Assembly (NCBI RefSeq): GCF_011067745.1
Contig: NZ_JAAMPJ010000008.1
Location: 62,001 to 126,000 of the forward strand
Reading direction: 5' to 3'
DNA from: Lentzea alba
GTDB lineage: Bacteria; Actinomycetota; Actinomycetes; Mycobacteriales; Pseudonocardiaceae
DNA length: 64,000 nt
A program made the position numbers and the translations under genes. A model generated the notes under the pieces. The model saw only the letters and a program-made list of their open reading frames with translations, ran no database searches and was not told the DNA's origin. This document shows, piece after piece, positions 15,084 through 23,887 of the stretch. The stretch's first letter is position 1, and the number at the start of each line of letters is the position of its first letter.

Positions 15084-16186
15084 GCTTCTCCTGAAGCCGC
15101 CGGGCCACCTCTTCGGTGATCTCCACGGCGTCGTCGGAGCGGTGCCCGAAGCGGATCTCGTAGAGCATGATCGAGCGGCGCCACCTGTTGACGTCCGGGT
15201 GCAACCTCTCCTCGAACGTGGTGCCGTCTTTGCCACCCCACGAGCGGAGCAGAGCGCTGGCCTCCAGCACGTCCTCGGTCGCCTCGTTCCAGACGATCGC
15301 CCAGTAGCGGTACTTGACGTCGTCCGGTCGTGAGAAGGCGCCGCGGTTGTCGATGTGCTCGATCAGTCGTTCGCGGGTGGCGTCGTCGATCGCCACGAGC
15401 TCGTACTCCCGCAGCGTCGTCCAGACGTTCACGACGTGCCAGTCGCCGTTGGAGTTGTACCGGCTGCCGCCGATGCCGCCGTCGTCCTCCAGGCGGAGAA
15501 CCATCGAGGGTTTGCCCAGCGAGGGCGCCGCCTTGTCCAGACACGCGTAGTAGCCGGAGCGGTCGGGGCGCGGCCGCCAGCGCGCGGCGAGGCGGGCGGC
15601 GGTCTCCTCGGTCAGTCGGGTGAGCTTGCCGTCCTTCCGGTTGCTCCGGACGCTGTCGATCGCGCTGGAGCGGACCCAGGTGCCGTCGTAGCGCTCCTCG
15701 TGGACGGTGCCGTCGTCGTCGATCCGCTCGCGAGCGATCACGGGTGGGTCGTCCGGGTCCTGGTCGAACGGGGTGGTGATCGCGAAGTAGCGCACCGGGG
15801 CGTTGCCGAAAACGCGTCGTGACTGGATCTCCTCGAACGCTCGTGTGTCGTCCTGGGTGATGCGGATGCGTCTGCCGTCCTGCTTGGCCAGCCGCCAGAC
15901 GAGGTCCGGTGTGAAGATCGACTCCTGGTCGCTGGTCCAGTGCTGCCTGATGACGGTCAGCGGATCGTCGAACGGGTGCTCAGGCGTCTCGATCGCGTAG
16001 TCGCTTGGCGTGCTCGTCGGTGATCGCGACGTTCACGAACCACGTGCGGTACACCGGATCGAGGCGTTTCCACTGCCCGCGGAAGAGGCCGGGCACGAAC
16101 ATCTCCTCGTGGCGGCCGTGGACGCGCACGACCAGCAACGGGTTCTAGATGGGGCGATCCCGGTCGAGCAGTGCGATGTACCTCAT
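15049..16186 (-). pseudogene. Degraded hypothetical gene with internal TAG and frameshift
   Basis: Reading from ATG 16186 (with GGGGGA just upstream) gives MRYIALLDRDRPI and then an in-frame TAG at 16145-16147. The reading continues as a protein-like stretch (NPLLVVRVHGRHEEMFVP...WFVNVAITDEHAKRL) until a frame change near 16000. In the second frame it is open through IETPEHPFDDPLTVIRQHW and into a 248-residue ORF (15049-15795) that begins VRYFAITTPFDQ. Good codon use on both sides of the lesions suggests a single former gene of about 380 residues. The last 10 residues (VGQVGFEPTT) and the stop are encoded by the strand antisense to the tRNA gene. No family recognised. The 3' ORF could still be expressed from GTG 15795. 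Confidence 0.65.
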
Positions 16187-16211
16187 CAGGTCCCCCAGGA
16201 CTGTTCGAAAA

Positions 16212-16769
16212 CTAAGGCCCGCGCAGACCTTCCACGTAGATGGACAGGAAGCGGCGCCACTCGCCGGGCACGTCCCTGATCACCTGGGCCATCGCCCTGG
16301 TCAGGGTGGCCATGTCCGCGATCGAGAAGTCGGCGCGCAGGACCCCGGCCGTGATGGCCCGCATGATCAGGGTTTCGACGTGGCCGGCGCTGCGGTGACA
16401 GGCCGAGACCACCTGCGGGGCGTTCGGCAGGTCGCGCGCCAGGACGTCGTTCAGGCCGCGGTCCTCGGCCTGCAGGGCGTAGAGGTCGTCGAGGTAGCCG
16501 GCGAACGCGTGCCACGGGTCCGGGTCGGCCAGGGCCTTCTCGCCGATCACGTCCAGGGCGGCGAGGCGCTCGGGGAAGATCGCCGTGACGAGGTCCTCGC
16601 GGGTCGGGAAGTGCTTGTAGAGCGTGCCGATGCTGACTTCGGCCTTGCGGGCGATGTGTTCCATCGGCACGTCGAGGCCGCGCTCCGCGAACAATGCCGT
16701 GGCCGCTGCCAGCAGCTTCTCCCGGTTGCGTGCCGCGTCCGCACGCAGGGGCCTCGACGCGGTGACCAT
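16212..16769 (-). CDS. TetR family regulator
   Basis: A 185-residue repressor from ATG 16769. The N-terminal HTH runs to about residue 55 with ARNREKLLAAATALFAERG and the recognition region VSIGTLYKHFPTREDLV; the C-terminal ligand domain is family-typical. It is divergent from an SDR-like gene, and the 109-bp gap contains two copies of a 22-bp palindromic site, so self-control and control of the SDR gene are likely. The ligand is unknown. Confidence 0.9.
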   Translation of the reverse strand: MVTASRPLRADAARNREKLLAAATALFAERGLDVPMEHIARKAEVSIGTLYKHFPTREDLVTAIFPERLAALDVIGEKALADPDPWHAFAGYLDDLYALQAEDRGLNDVLARDLPNAPQVVSACHRSAGHVETLIMRAITAGVLRADFSIADMATLTRAMAQVIRDVPGEWRRFLSIYVEGLRGP

Positions 16770-16791
16770 GTGCGGATCCTACTCAGCGACT

Positions 16792-16856
16792 AAGTCGAGG
16801 GTGCCCTCGAATTCTGTGGTAGCGTCGACCGCATAAGTCGAGGGTTGCCTCGAATT
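16792..16856. promoter_or_regulatory. Two near-identical palindromic operators between TetR and SDR genes
   Basis: Sites at 16792-16813 and 16835-16856 share AAGTCGAGGGT at the left and CCTCGAATT at the right. The first centre is TCGAGGG-TG-CCCTCGA, the second TCGAGG-GTTG-CCTCGA. Centres are 43 bp apart, about four helical turns. Flanking divergent genes make them probable TetR operators. Confidence 0.75.
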
Positions 16857-16878
16857 AGCGTTTGGAAGGACGAAAGCC

Positions 16879-17580
16879 ATGTCTCCCAAAGCACTTGTGC
16901 TCGGGGTTGGTCCCGGGCTCGGCATGTCCATCGCACACCGGTTCGGACGTGAGGACTATGACGTCGTGCTGGTGTCGCGCAGTGGTGACCGGCACGCCGG
17001 TTACCTGGCCGAGTTGACCGGTGCGGGCGTTCGTGCGACGGCGTTCGCCGTTGATCTCAAGGACCGTGTGCGGCTTCTGTCCACTTTGGACGAAATCGGG
17101 CCGGTGGACGTCGTCTACTACGGGCCGGGGGGCACGAACCTCGACGACATGCCCAACGAGATCACGACGGCCACCTCCGCCGAGCTGCGCACCGCGATGG
17201 AGTGGGTCTACCCCGTGGTGGACGTTGTTGGGCACGTGTTGCCCGGCGTGGTCGAACGCGGCGGTGGCGTAGTGATCGCCGGTGGGCTGAGTTCGGTGGT
17301 GCCGTTGCCGATGCTCGGTGCACTGGCGCTTTCTTCGGCAGCGCTGCGCAATTACGCGTTGACGCTCAACGCGGCGCTTGCCGACAAGGACGTGTACGCG
17401 GGCACGTTGACCATCGGTGGTGTCATCGAACGCGGCGACATCCACAAGCTGGTGGAGTCCAGTCCCGAGCGGTTCGGCGGTCTGGCCGGGCACACGCTCG
17501 ACCCCGACGACATCGCCGAGGCGGCTTGGCAGATGTTCGTCAAGCGCGACCGGGCGGAGGAAGTGTTCAACGTCCTTTAG
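16879..17580 (+). CDS. Atypical short-chain dehydrogenase/reductase-like protein
   Basis: A 233-residue Rossmann-fold protein from ATG 16879 with GGAAGG upstream. The N-terminus ALVLGVGPGLGMSIAHRFG is an SDR-like nucleotide loop. The usual Tyr-x-x-x-Lys catalytic pair is not visible where expected: the helix reads LALSSAALRNYALTLNAAL, with no Lys after the Tyr. It may use another mechanism or serve as a binding protein. Control by the divergent TetR gene through paired operators is likely. Its stop overlaps the stop of the AraC-type gene by 4 bases. Confidence 0.75.
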   Translation: MSPKALVLGVGPGLGMSIAHRFGREDYDVVLVSRSGDRHAGYLAELTGAGVRATAFAVDLKDRVRLLSTLDEIGPVDVVYYGPGGTNLDDMPNEITTATSAELRTAMEWVYPVVDVVGHVLPGVVERGGGVVIAGGLSSVVPLPMLGALALSSAALRNYALTLNAALADKDVYAGTLTIGGVIERGDIHKLVESSPERFGGLAGHTLDPDDIAEAAWQMFVKRDRAEEVFNVL

Positions 17581-18308
17581 AGGTACGAACCGGGGGTGTG
17601 GCCGAGCGAGCGGCGGAAGACGTCGATGAACGCGCTCGCGGTGGCGAACCCGCACTGCTGGGCCACGGTGGTGACCGGCCGGCCCTCGGCCAGCAGGCGC
17701 AGTGCGTGGTAGAGGCGCAGTTGTGTGCGCCACTGGGGAAAGCTCATGCCGAGGTCCTCGCGGAACAGCCGGGTCAGCGTCCGGCCGCTCGCGCCCGCCT
17801 CGCGGCCGAGCGCTTCGAGACCGCGTGAATCCGAGGGGTCGGTCTCGAGCAACGCGCAGACCGCCGCGAGCCGTGGGTCGCTTGCGGCCGGCACGCGCAC
17901 GGGTTGTTCGGACGCGGTGGTGAGCTGGTCGAGCAGCACTGAGCGCATCCGTTTGCCCGCAGGGGTTTCTCGGTCGTTGAGGGATGTGTAGGCGATCAGC
18001 AGTTCGCGCAGCAGAGGGCTGACTGTGAGCGCTGTCGGTTCGTGGAGCTTCAACGGGTTCTGGGTGAGTCCGAGAAAGTGCAGCCGTGTGACGCCATACG
18101 CGCGATGTGCGTGCACGGTGCCGGCGGGGATCCACAACGCACGGTGGGCGGGCGCGATCCAGCGCGACGTCTCGGTGTGCACGGCCACGACACCACGGCT
18201 GGCATAGACGATCTGGTGCTCGTCGTGCCAGTGCGCGGTGACACCGGCCGCAGCCGCCAGTTCGCGGATCGCGGTCGGCGCTGTCGGCTGGTGGCGAGAA
18301 TTCGACAT
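17577..18308 (-). CDS. AraC family regulator with cupin-like sensor
   Basis: A 243-residue regulator from ATG 18308. The N-terminal half is a cupin-like domain (HWHDEHQIVYASRGVVAVHTETSRWIAP...ALWIPAGTVHAHRA) with several His that may bind a metal or small ligand. The C-terminal half has two helix-turn-helix units, including LEALGREAGASGRTLTRLFRE and VAQQCGFATASAFIDVFRR. Divergent from an MFS exporter gene, which it probably controls. The 54-bp gap holds GGAAT and ATTCC arms seven bases apart, a weak operator candidate. Confidence 0.87.
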   Translation of the reverse strand: MSNSRHQPTAPTAIRELAAAAGVTAHWHDEHQIVYASRGVVAVHTETSRWIAPAHRALWIPAGTVHAHRAYGVTRLHFLGLTQNPLKLHEPTALTVSPLLRELLIAYTSLNDRETPAGKRMRSVLLDQLTTASEQPVRVPAASDPRLAAVCALLETDPSDSRGLEALGREAGASGRTLTRLFREDLGMSFPQWRTQLRLYHALRLLAEGRPVTTVAQQCGFATASAFIDVFRRSLGHTPGSYL

Positions 18309-18362
18309 ACATCGGCAGAATATCGGAATCGCGAACATTCCTGGGGCCGCGACGATCGATGC

Positions 18363-19496
18363 GTGAACACCTCTCGTTGGCGGATGACGGTCCTGGTCGC
18401 CGGGCACGCGGTGGACGACCTCTACCAGGGAGCCGTCCCGGCCGTCGTGCCGTTCCTCGTCGCCGAACGGTCCTACAGCTACCTCGCGGCGGCCGGCATC
18501 ACGGTCGCCGCGACGTTGCTGTCGTCGGTCGTGCAGCCGTTGTTCGGCGTGCTGACCGATCGGCGCCCCATGCCGTGGCTGGTCCCCGTCGGCATGATGG
18601 TCGCCGGCGTGGGCATCGGGCTGTGCGGCCTGAGCGACTCGTACGTGGTCACGTGGCTCGCGATCGCACTGTCCGGCCTCGGGGTCGCCGCGTACCACCC
18701 GGAGGCGGCCCGTCTCGCCCGCCGGGTCGCCCGCGACGGTCATGTGGGGATGAGCTGGTTCGCTTTGGGCGGCAACGCGGGGTTCGCGTTGGGACCTGTG
18801 CTCGTGACACCCGTGCTGGCGATCGGCGGTCTTTCGGCGAGCCCGTTGTTGATGATCCCGGCTCTGATCGGCGGTTTTCTGACGTTGGCCGCGCTGCGCG
18901 GTGTGCGGGGTGTGGACGCTGTTGTGGCACGTAGTGGCCGAGACGACTGGCGGCAGTTCGGACGCCTAACGGTCGTGGTCATCGCACGGTCGATGGTGAC
19001 GTTCGGCCTCGGCACGTTCCTCGCGATCTGGGTATCGCAACGGGTCGGCGGCTTTATCGCGGGTTCGGTCGCTTTGGTCGTGCTCTTCGGCGTCGGTGCT
19101 CTCGGCACGCTGCTCGGCGGCGTGCTCGCCGAGCGTTGGGGTCGGATCCGGGTGGTGCGCACCTCGTACGTGCTCGGCATACCGGCAGTGGCAGGCATCG
19201 CGCTGGTGCCGGGACCAGCCGTGTACGTGTTCGTCGCGCTCACCGCGTTGACGTTGTACGTGCCATTCTCCCTGCACACGACACTCGGCCAGGACTACCT
19301 GCCGAACCGGCTCGGCACGGCCAGCGGCGTGACCCTCGGCCTCGCCGTCAGCGTCGGGGGACTGGCCTCGCCCGCGATCGGCGCGTTCGCCTCAGCCGTG
19401 TCGCTGCAGTGGGCTCTGCTGGCGTTGTTGGTGTTGCCGCTGGTCGCATGGGTGGCCGCCCGAGGCCTGGCCGAGCCGGTTCGATGCGCGCTCTAG
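18363..19496 (+). CDS. MFS exporter, fosmidomycin-resistance (Fsr)-like
   Basis: A 377-residue transporter from GTG 18363; the frame is open upstream across the AraC gene but that is antisense. Twelve hydrophobic segments. The N-terminal GHAVDDLYQGAVPAVVPFL and AYHPEAARLARRVA are characteristic of the fosmidomycin resistance branch of the major facilitator superfamily. LTDRRPMPWLVPVGM is the loop 2-3 motif. Likely a proton-coupled exporter for a small toxic compound under the divergent AraC-type regulator. Confidence 0.85.
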   Translation: MNTSRWRMTVLVAGHAVDDLYQGAVPAVVPFLVAERSYSYLAAAGITVAATLLSSVVQPLFGVLTDRRPMPWLVPVGMMVAGVGIGLCGLSDSYVVTWLAIALSGLGVAAYHPEAARLARRVARDGHVGMSWFALGGNAGFALGPVLVTPVLAIGGLSASPLLMIPALIGGFLTLAALRGVRGVDAVVARSGRDDWRQFGRLTVVVIARSMVTFGLGTFLAIWVSQRVGGFIAGSVALVVLFGVGALGTLLGGVLAERWGRIRVVRTSYVLGIPAVAGIALVPGPAVYVFVALTALTLYVPFSLHTTLGQDYLPNRLGTASGVTLGLAVSVGGLASPAIGAFASAVSLQWALLALLVLPLVAWVAARGLAEPVRCAL

Positions 19497-19519
19497 ATGC
19501 GGTGACTACGGTTGGGTGC

Positions 19520-20380
19520 GTGCGAGTGGTGACCTGGAACGTGAACTCGGTCAAGCAGCGCGTGCCTCGGTTGCTTCCCTGGCTGGACCAGCGGAAGCCC
19601 GACGTCGTGTGCCTGCAGGAGACCAAGCTGGCCGACGACGCCTTCACTGCCCTGCTGGGCGACGCGTTGGGGGAGCGCGGCTACGAGTTCGCGTTGTTCG
19701 GCGAAACCCAGTGGAACGGCGTCGCCCTGCTGTCCCGAGTGGGCCTGGACGACATCGCGGTCGGTGTGGCCGGCGCACCGGGCTTCCCACACATCGAGGC
19801 ACGCGCCGTAGCGGCCACGTGCGGCGGCGTGCGCGTGCACTCGCTGTACGTCCCCAACGGCCGTGAGCCCGAGTCGGACCACTACAAGTACAAACTCGAA
19901 TGGCTCGCTTCGTTGCGCGATGTCCTGGAAGCCGGGCCCGCGGACGCCTTGGTGTGCGGCGACATCAACATCGCCCCCACCGACGCCGACGTGTTCGACC
20001 CCGAGGCCTACATCGGCCAGACCCACGTCACCGAACCCGAACGCGCCGCGTTGGAGGCCATCAAGGCGTTGGGGTTCCACGACGTCGTGCGCGACCGGTG
20101 GCCGAACGAGCGGGTCTTCAGCTACTGGGACTACCGCGCGGGCATGTTCCACCGCGACCTGGGCATGCGGATCGACCTGATCCTCGCGAGCGACAGCGTG
20201 GCGCCGCGGGTCCGGGCGGCGTGGATCGACCGGCACGCGCGCAAGGGCACCGGGCCCAGCGACCACGCGCCGGTGATCGTGGACCTGGACGAGGCGCCGG
20301 ACGGGGACATCGGGCCCGTGGTGCCGCCACCGTCGTCGCCGGGTGGGAAGAAGAAGGTCAAGTTGCCGCAGGCAAAGTGA
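19520..20380 (+). CDS. xthA: Exodeoxyribonuclease III / AP endonuclease
   Basis: A 286-residue enzyme from GTG 19520, giving the canonical start VRVVTWNVNSVKQR. Catalytic elements are visible: QETKL (metal-binding Glu), VHSLYVPNGREPESDHYKYKLEW, LVCGDINIAPTDADVF and the terminal GPSDHAPVIVDL. It acts in base excision repair at abasic sites and has 3'-exonuclease activity. A Pro-rich, Lys-rich tail of about 25 residues follows the catalytic domain. Convergent with the histidine kinase gene with 23 bases of overlap. Confidence 0.95.
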   Translation: MRVVTWNVNSVKQRVPRLLPWLDQRKPDVVCLQETKLADDAFTALLGDALGERGYEFALFGETQWNGVALLSRVGLDDIAVGVAGAPGFPHIEARAVAATCGGVRVHSLYVPNGREPESDHYKYKLEWLASLRDVLEAGPADALVCGDINIAPTDADVFDPEAYIGQTHVTEPERAALEAIKALGFHDVVRDRWPNERVFSYWDYRAGMFHRDLGMRIDLILASDSVAPRVRAAWIDRHARKGTGPSDHAPVIVDLDEAPDGDIGPVVPPPSSPGGKKKVKLPQAK

Positions 20381-21656
20381 CGGTGAAGGCGGCCCCGCCT
20401 TCCGGTGCCGGACCGGCCTTGATCGTGCCGCCCATCCGCGTCACCAGCCCGTGCACCAACGCGAGCCCCACCCCGGTGCCCACCGGCCGCGACTCCTGGT
20501 ACCGGGCGTGCAGCACCCCACGATCGAACGCCACGGCGTAGTCCTCCGGCGCCAGCCCGGGCCCACCGTCGCGCACCTCCAGCACGGACGACAGGGCGAG
20601 CACGACCGGGCGTCCGGCGGGGGTCACGCGCAGGGCGTTCTCCATCAGGCCGTCGATGACCTGACGCAGGCGCCGCGCGTCCGCCAGAGCGACGGGTGAA
20701 GCGGAGATTTCCAGCGAGAAGAGCACGCCGCGGGCGTGGGAGCGGGCGTGCCAGACCTCGGCGGCCGAGCGGACCACGGGTTCCAGGGCTACGGCGGCCA
20801 GGTCCAGGCGGAAGTCGTCGGCGCCCAGGCGGGCCAGGTCCAGCAGGTCGGTCACCAGGCGGTCCAGGCGGCGGGCCTCGTCGAGGATCACGGTGCCGAC
20901 CGGGGCTACCTGGGTACCGGACACCACGCCGTCGGCCAGCGATTCGGCGAAGCCGGTCACGGCGGTGAGAGGGGTGCGCAGTTCGTGGGAGACGGAGAGC
21001 AGGAAGTCGCGTTGGCGGGATTCGCTGCGCTGCAAGGCATCGGCCAGCGCGTTGACCGAGCCGGCCACCTCGGCTAGTTCGTGAGGGCCGGAGATCGGGA
21101 CGCGCAGGTCGCGGCGGCCGGTGGTCATCGCGTGGGCCACGGTGGCGACGCGGCGCAGCGGGCGGGCCAGGAAGGTGCCCAGGGCCAGGCCCGCCAGGCA
21201 GGCGACGACCAGGCCTATGCCCAGGGCGAAGAGGATGTTGCGGACCAGTTTGCGGTAGGTGCCGCTGGTCTCGGTTTCCTGCACCAGGGCGAAGGCGCCC
21301 GCGCCCGACTTGCGGGCTTCCACGTTCAGGCGGCCGCTCACCTTGGACACCGCGGAACCCGAAAGCGCGTCGCCGGCGCCGACTTCACGGGCCGCGCGGA
21401 CCGCGGCACGGTCCGTTCCCGACAGCTCGCCCGAAGGAGAGATGCGGACGATCGCTATGCCCTGGCCTTCGAGGACCTGTTCGATGCGGTTGTTGGAGAT
21501 CTGGCCAGCCACCACGTCGGCCTGGGAGCGCAGGAACTCGCGGCTCACCTGCTGTGAGGTGGAGAGCACCAGACGGAGGGAGACCACGCCCGCCACCAGG
21601 ACGGCGACGAACGCCACTCCCAGGCACAGCAAGGCGATCCGGGCGGCGAGGTTCAC
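20358..21656 (-). CDS. Two-component sensor histidine kinase
   Basis: A 432-residue kinase from GTG 21656, which overlaps the TGA of the response regulator gene (GTGA). Two membrane helices flank an extracytoplasmic sensor of about 115 residues. A HAMP domain follows (ALGTFLARPLRRVATVAHAMTTGRRDL), then the H-box SVSHELRTPLTAV and a catalytic domain with LMENALRV (N-box), DGGPGLAPED and GTGVGLALVHGL. It phosphorylates the regulator encoded upstream. The operon also encodes two exported small proteins, which may contribute to sensing. Confidence 0.92.
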   Translation of the reverse strand: MNLAARIALLCLGVAFVAVLVAGVVSLRLVLSTSQQVSREFLRSQADVVAGQISNNRIEQVLEGQGIAIVRISPSGELSGTDRAAVRAAREVGAGDALSGSAVSKVSGRLNVEARKSGAGAFALVQETETSGTYRKLVRNILFALGIGLVVACLAGLALGTFLARPLRRVATVAHAMTTGRRDLRVPISGPHELAEVAGSVNALADALQRSESRQRDFLLSVSHELRTPLTAVTGFAESLADGVVSGTQVAPVGTVILDEARRLDRLVTDLLDLARLGADDFRLDLAAVALEPVVRSAAEVWHARSHARGVLFSLEISASPVALADARRLRQVIDGLMENALRVTPAGRPVVLALSSVLEVRDGGPGLAPEDYAVAFDRGVLHARYQESRPVGTGVGLALVHGLVTRMGGTIKAGPAPEGGAAFTVTLPAAT

Positions 21657-22324
21657 GACGCGTCCGCCGAGTAGCCGACGCCGCGCACCGTCCGAATAGG
21701 ACTCGACGCACCGAACTTCGCTCGTAGCTGGGCCACGTGCACGTCGACGGTGCGGGTGCCGGCCACCGAGGAGTAGCCCCACACCGCGCTCAGCAGCTGC
21801 TCGCGCGAGAAGACCTGGCGCGGGGACTTCATCAGGTAGGCGAGCAGGCCGAACTCCGTCGAGGTCAGCGACACTTCGTCAGACCCAGCGAAAGCGCGCC
21901 GTTCGCCGACGTCCAGCCGTACGGAACCCACCTGCAGTACGTCCGACACACCCCCGGACGAACGTCGTAGGACCGTGCGCACGCGGAGGGCGAGCTCGCG
22001 AGGGCTGAAAGGCTTGGTGATGTAGTCGTCGGCGCCCAGTTCCAACCCCAGCAAGCGGTCCACCTCGTCGTCGCGGGCCGTCACGAACAGCACCGGGGTC
22101 CAGTCGCCGGCGGCGCGCATCGCGCGGCACACCTCGATGCCGTTCAGGACGGGCAGGCCGACGTCCAGGACGACCGCCACCGGCGACAGGGAGCGGATCG
22201 CGGCCAGTGCCGCGTCCCCCGAGGACTCCAGGTGCACGCCGAAACCGTCGCGGCGCAGGTACAGCGCCACGAGTTCGGCGATCGCCGGTTCGTCCTCCAC
22301 GACGAGCACCAGGCCACGTTCCAC
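21653..22324 (-). CDS. OmpR/PhoB-type response regulator
   Basis: A 223-residue regulator from GTG 22324. The receiver domain contains VVEDEP, VVLDVGLPVLNG (phospho-accepting Asp), FVTARD and DDYITKPFSPREL. The winged-helix DNA-binding domain ends with SREQLLSAVWGYSSVAGTRTVDVHVAQLRAKF. Coupled to the kinase gene by a 4-base overlap and preceded four bases upstream by a small lipoprotein gene. Confidence 0.95.
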   Translation of the reverse strand: MERGLVLVVEDEPAIAELVALYLRRDGFGVHLESSGDAALAAIRSLSPVAVVLDVGLPVLNGIEVCRAMRAAGDWTPVLFVTARDDEVDRLLGLELGADDYITKPFSPRELALRVRTVLRRSSGGVSDVLQVGSVRLDVGERRAFAGSDEVSLTSTEFGLLAYLMKSPRQVFSREQLLSAVWGYSSVAGTRTVDVHVAQLRAKFGASSPIRTVRGVGYSADAS

Positions 22325-22328
22325 GCGT

Positions 22329-22460
22329 TCACCCCGGCTGGTTGATGTCCGACTCGATGCTGTTCAGCGTTGATTCCACATCATCGAGGTCCGGCACCGG
22401 CGCCTCGCCCCGGCACGCCGTCAGTGACACCAGCAGGACCAGGGCCGCGGCCCACCTCAC
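22329..22460 (-). CDS. 43-residue lipoprotein in a two-component operon
   Basis: GTG at 22460 overlaps the preceding TGA (GTGA), and the TGA at 22329-22331 lies four bases before the response regulator start. The product begins VRWAAALVLLVSLTAC, a signal peptide with an LTAC lipobox; after the lipidated Cys only 27 residues remain (RGEAPVPDLDDVESTL...QPG), acidic and possibly helical. Overlap with both neighbours and good codon use support coding. It is probably anchored outside the membrane, perhaps as a sensor accessory. Confidence 0.7.
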   Translation of the reverse strand: MRWAAALVLLVSLTACRGEAPVPDLDDVESTLNSIESDINQPG

Positions 22461-22819
22461 TTGGACCCGCAGTGCTCGGACTTGAACTTGCCGATCCGCT
22501 CGCCGGCCTTCGACAGCTTCACAAGTTGCGCGTCACGCAGCTTCAGCCGTGCGTCCAGCACGTCGGCGCGCGCTGTGTTGCCGGCCTTGCGCGCGTCGGC
22601 GGCCTTCTGCTCGATCCACTTCTTCGACCCCAACGTCTCGGGCGTGCCGTTGATGCGGTCGGTCAGGGCTTTCACACGCGCCTCGACGCGCGGAACGCGG
22701 TTCGAGCAGATCTGTTGCACCTTCTCGGGGCTGATCGTGATCGGTTCCTGCGCCGACGCGGTTCCCGCGCCCAGCAGCAGCATTCCCAGCACGAGCCCAC
22801 CGATTCGCGAAATGTTCAT
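22457..22819 (-). CDS. Secreted helical protein heading a two-component operon
   Basis: A 120-residue protein from ATG 22819. A signal peptide (RIGGLVLGMLLLGAGTASA) is followed by a mature domain rich in Lys, Arg, Ala and Glu with two Cys (QQICSNRVPRVEARVKAL and near the C-terminus KSEHCGSK) that could form a disulfide. Predicted mostly alpha-helical. No family recognised. First gene of an operon with the small lipoprotein, response regulator and kinase, so it could be an extracytoplasmic signal protein for the kinase. Confidence 0.75.
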   Translation of the reverse strand: MNISRIGGLVLGMLLLGAGTASAQEPITISPEKVQQICSNRVPRVEARVKALTDRINGTPETLGSKKWIEQKAADARKAGNTARADVLDARLKLRDAQLVKLSKAGERIGKFKSEHCGSK

Positions 22820-22881
22820 GGCACAGAACGATGACCGCGCAGCGTCAGAGACGGGTCCGCCGAATGTTCGGGTTCTGCAAA

Positions 22882-22917
22882 GATCACCCCAGCGATCACC
22901 CCAGCGATCACCGCAGC
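22882..22917. repeat. Three tandem copies of a 12-bp unit
   Basis: GATCACCCCAGC is repeated at 22882-22893 and 22894-22905, and a one-base variant (GATCACCGCAGC) at 22906-22917. The third copy supplies the TGA stop of the TPR gene on the minus strand. It looks like slippage just beyond the end of that gene. Confidence 0.8.
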
Positions 22918-23780
22918 GCCACTCCGCGCACCGCCGCCGCCTGCATCATCGGGCGCATCCGGTCCCACACCCGCTCGGACCGCAGTGCCTCGGCCGCGTG
23001 CACCGCCCGCATCCCGATCACCTGTCCCTGATCCGTGTCACCGTCGAGGAAGTGGCACGACGCCAGCGCGATCAGGCAGAACGTGCCGCTGCGCGCCATC
23101 GCCGGTCCGAACCGCTCGATCGCCGTGGACAGTGCCGGAATCGCCTTCCGGGTGTCGCCGAGCTCCGCGTAGATGGTGCCGATCATCGCGGTCAGGTCGG
23201 TCTCGTCGTGGAACCGCGCCCAGTCCGGCACGTGCGCCAGGTCGGCGCTCGCGAACGAGTCCTGCGCCTTCCCCATCGCCCGCAACGCCTCCGCGGAACG
23301 GGCCTGGCGCGCGTACGCCCACGCCTCGTTCGAATGCATGATGCTGGCCGCCAACGGCGCGAAGGCGCCCCTCTGGAAGTACGCCAGCGCATCACCCGGT
23401 GCGCCGTGATGCAGATGCACGCGCCCACGCCGGTAAACGATGTTGGTCGTCAGATCCTCGTCGTGCCGCGCGAAATCCAGCGCACGGTCGAAATGGTGGT
23501 ACGCGGCCCCGACCTGACCGCAGTCGAACGACGTCCACCCGGCCAGGTTGTGCAGATCCGCGACGGCCGACAGCAAACGCGCACGCACGGCATCGGTGGC
23601 TTCGGCCGCCAGCAGCTGGTGCGCCCAGTAGATCCGCACTATCACGGCGTCCCGGCACGCTCCTCCGCCGAACTGGTAGTCGACCGACCTGAGGGAACGC
23701 GTCTGCGACTCCAGCTGTTCCACATCGCTCATGCCGATGCGGGCGGAGTGCGGGGGAGGGAAGTACGCAGGATCAGCCAT
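22908..23780 (-). CDS. TPR regulator-like protein, no HTH
   Basis: A 290-residue protein from ATG 23780 with AGAGG nine bases upstream. It shares blocks with the protein at 34916-35875: a YxxGGGACRDA segment, LHNLAGW(T/A)SFD, RxGRVHLHxxxxxDALAxFQRG, HxNEAWA and a final RxRDRMRPxxQ. These helical repeats look like the C-terminal sensor half of actinomycete XRE-type or NsdA-like regulators, but no DNA-binding domain is present. It may act through protein contacts. Upstream lies an 8-bp-arm palindrome and a Zn-ribbon protein gene in the other direction. Confidence 0.75.
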   Translation of the reverse strand: MADPAYFPPPHSARIGMSDVEQLESQTRSLRSVDYQFGGGACRDAVIVRIYWAHQLLAAEATDAVRARLLSAVADLHNLAGWTSFDCGQVGAAYHHFDRALDFARHDEDLTTNIVYRRGRVHLHHGAPGDALAYFQRGAFAPLAASIMHSNEAWAYARQARSAEALRAMGKAQDSFASADLAHVPDWARFHDETDLTAMIGTIYAELGDTRKAIPALSTAIERFGPAMARSGTFCLIALASCHFLDGDTDQGQVIGMRAVHAAEALRSERVWDRMRPMMQAAAVRGVALR

Positions 23781-23887
23781 GTGGAATACCTCTGCTCCGC
23801 GCCGTTGGATTTCGAGCGTAGGGTGCCCGCGCGCGAGTGAGAAGAGGCTTCTAAGTCGCGTGGAATTCGACGCAAGCCGCGATTAAA

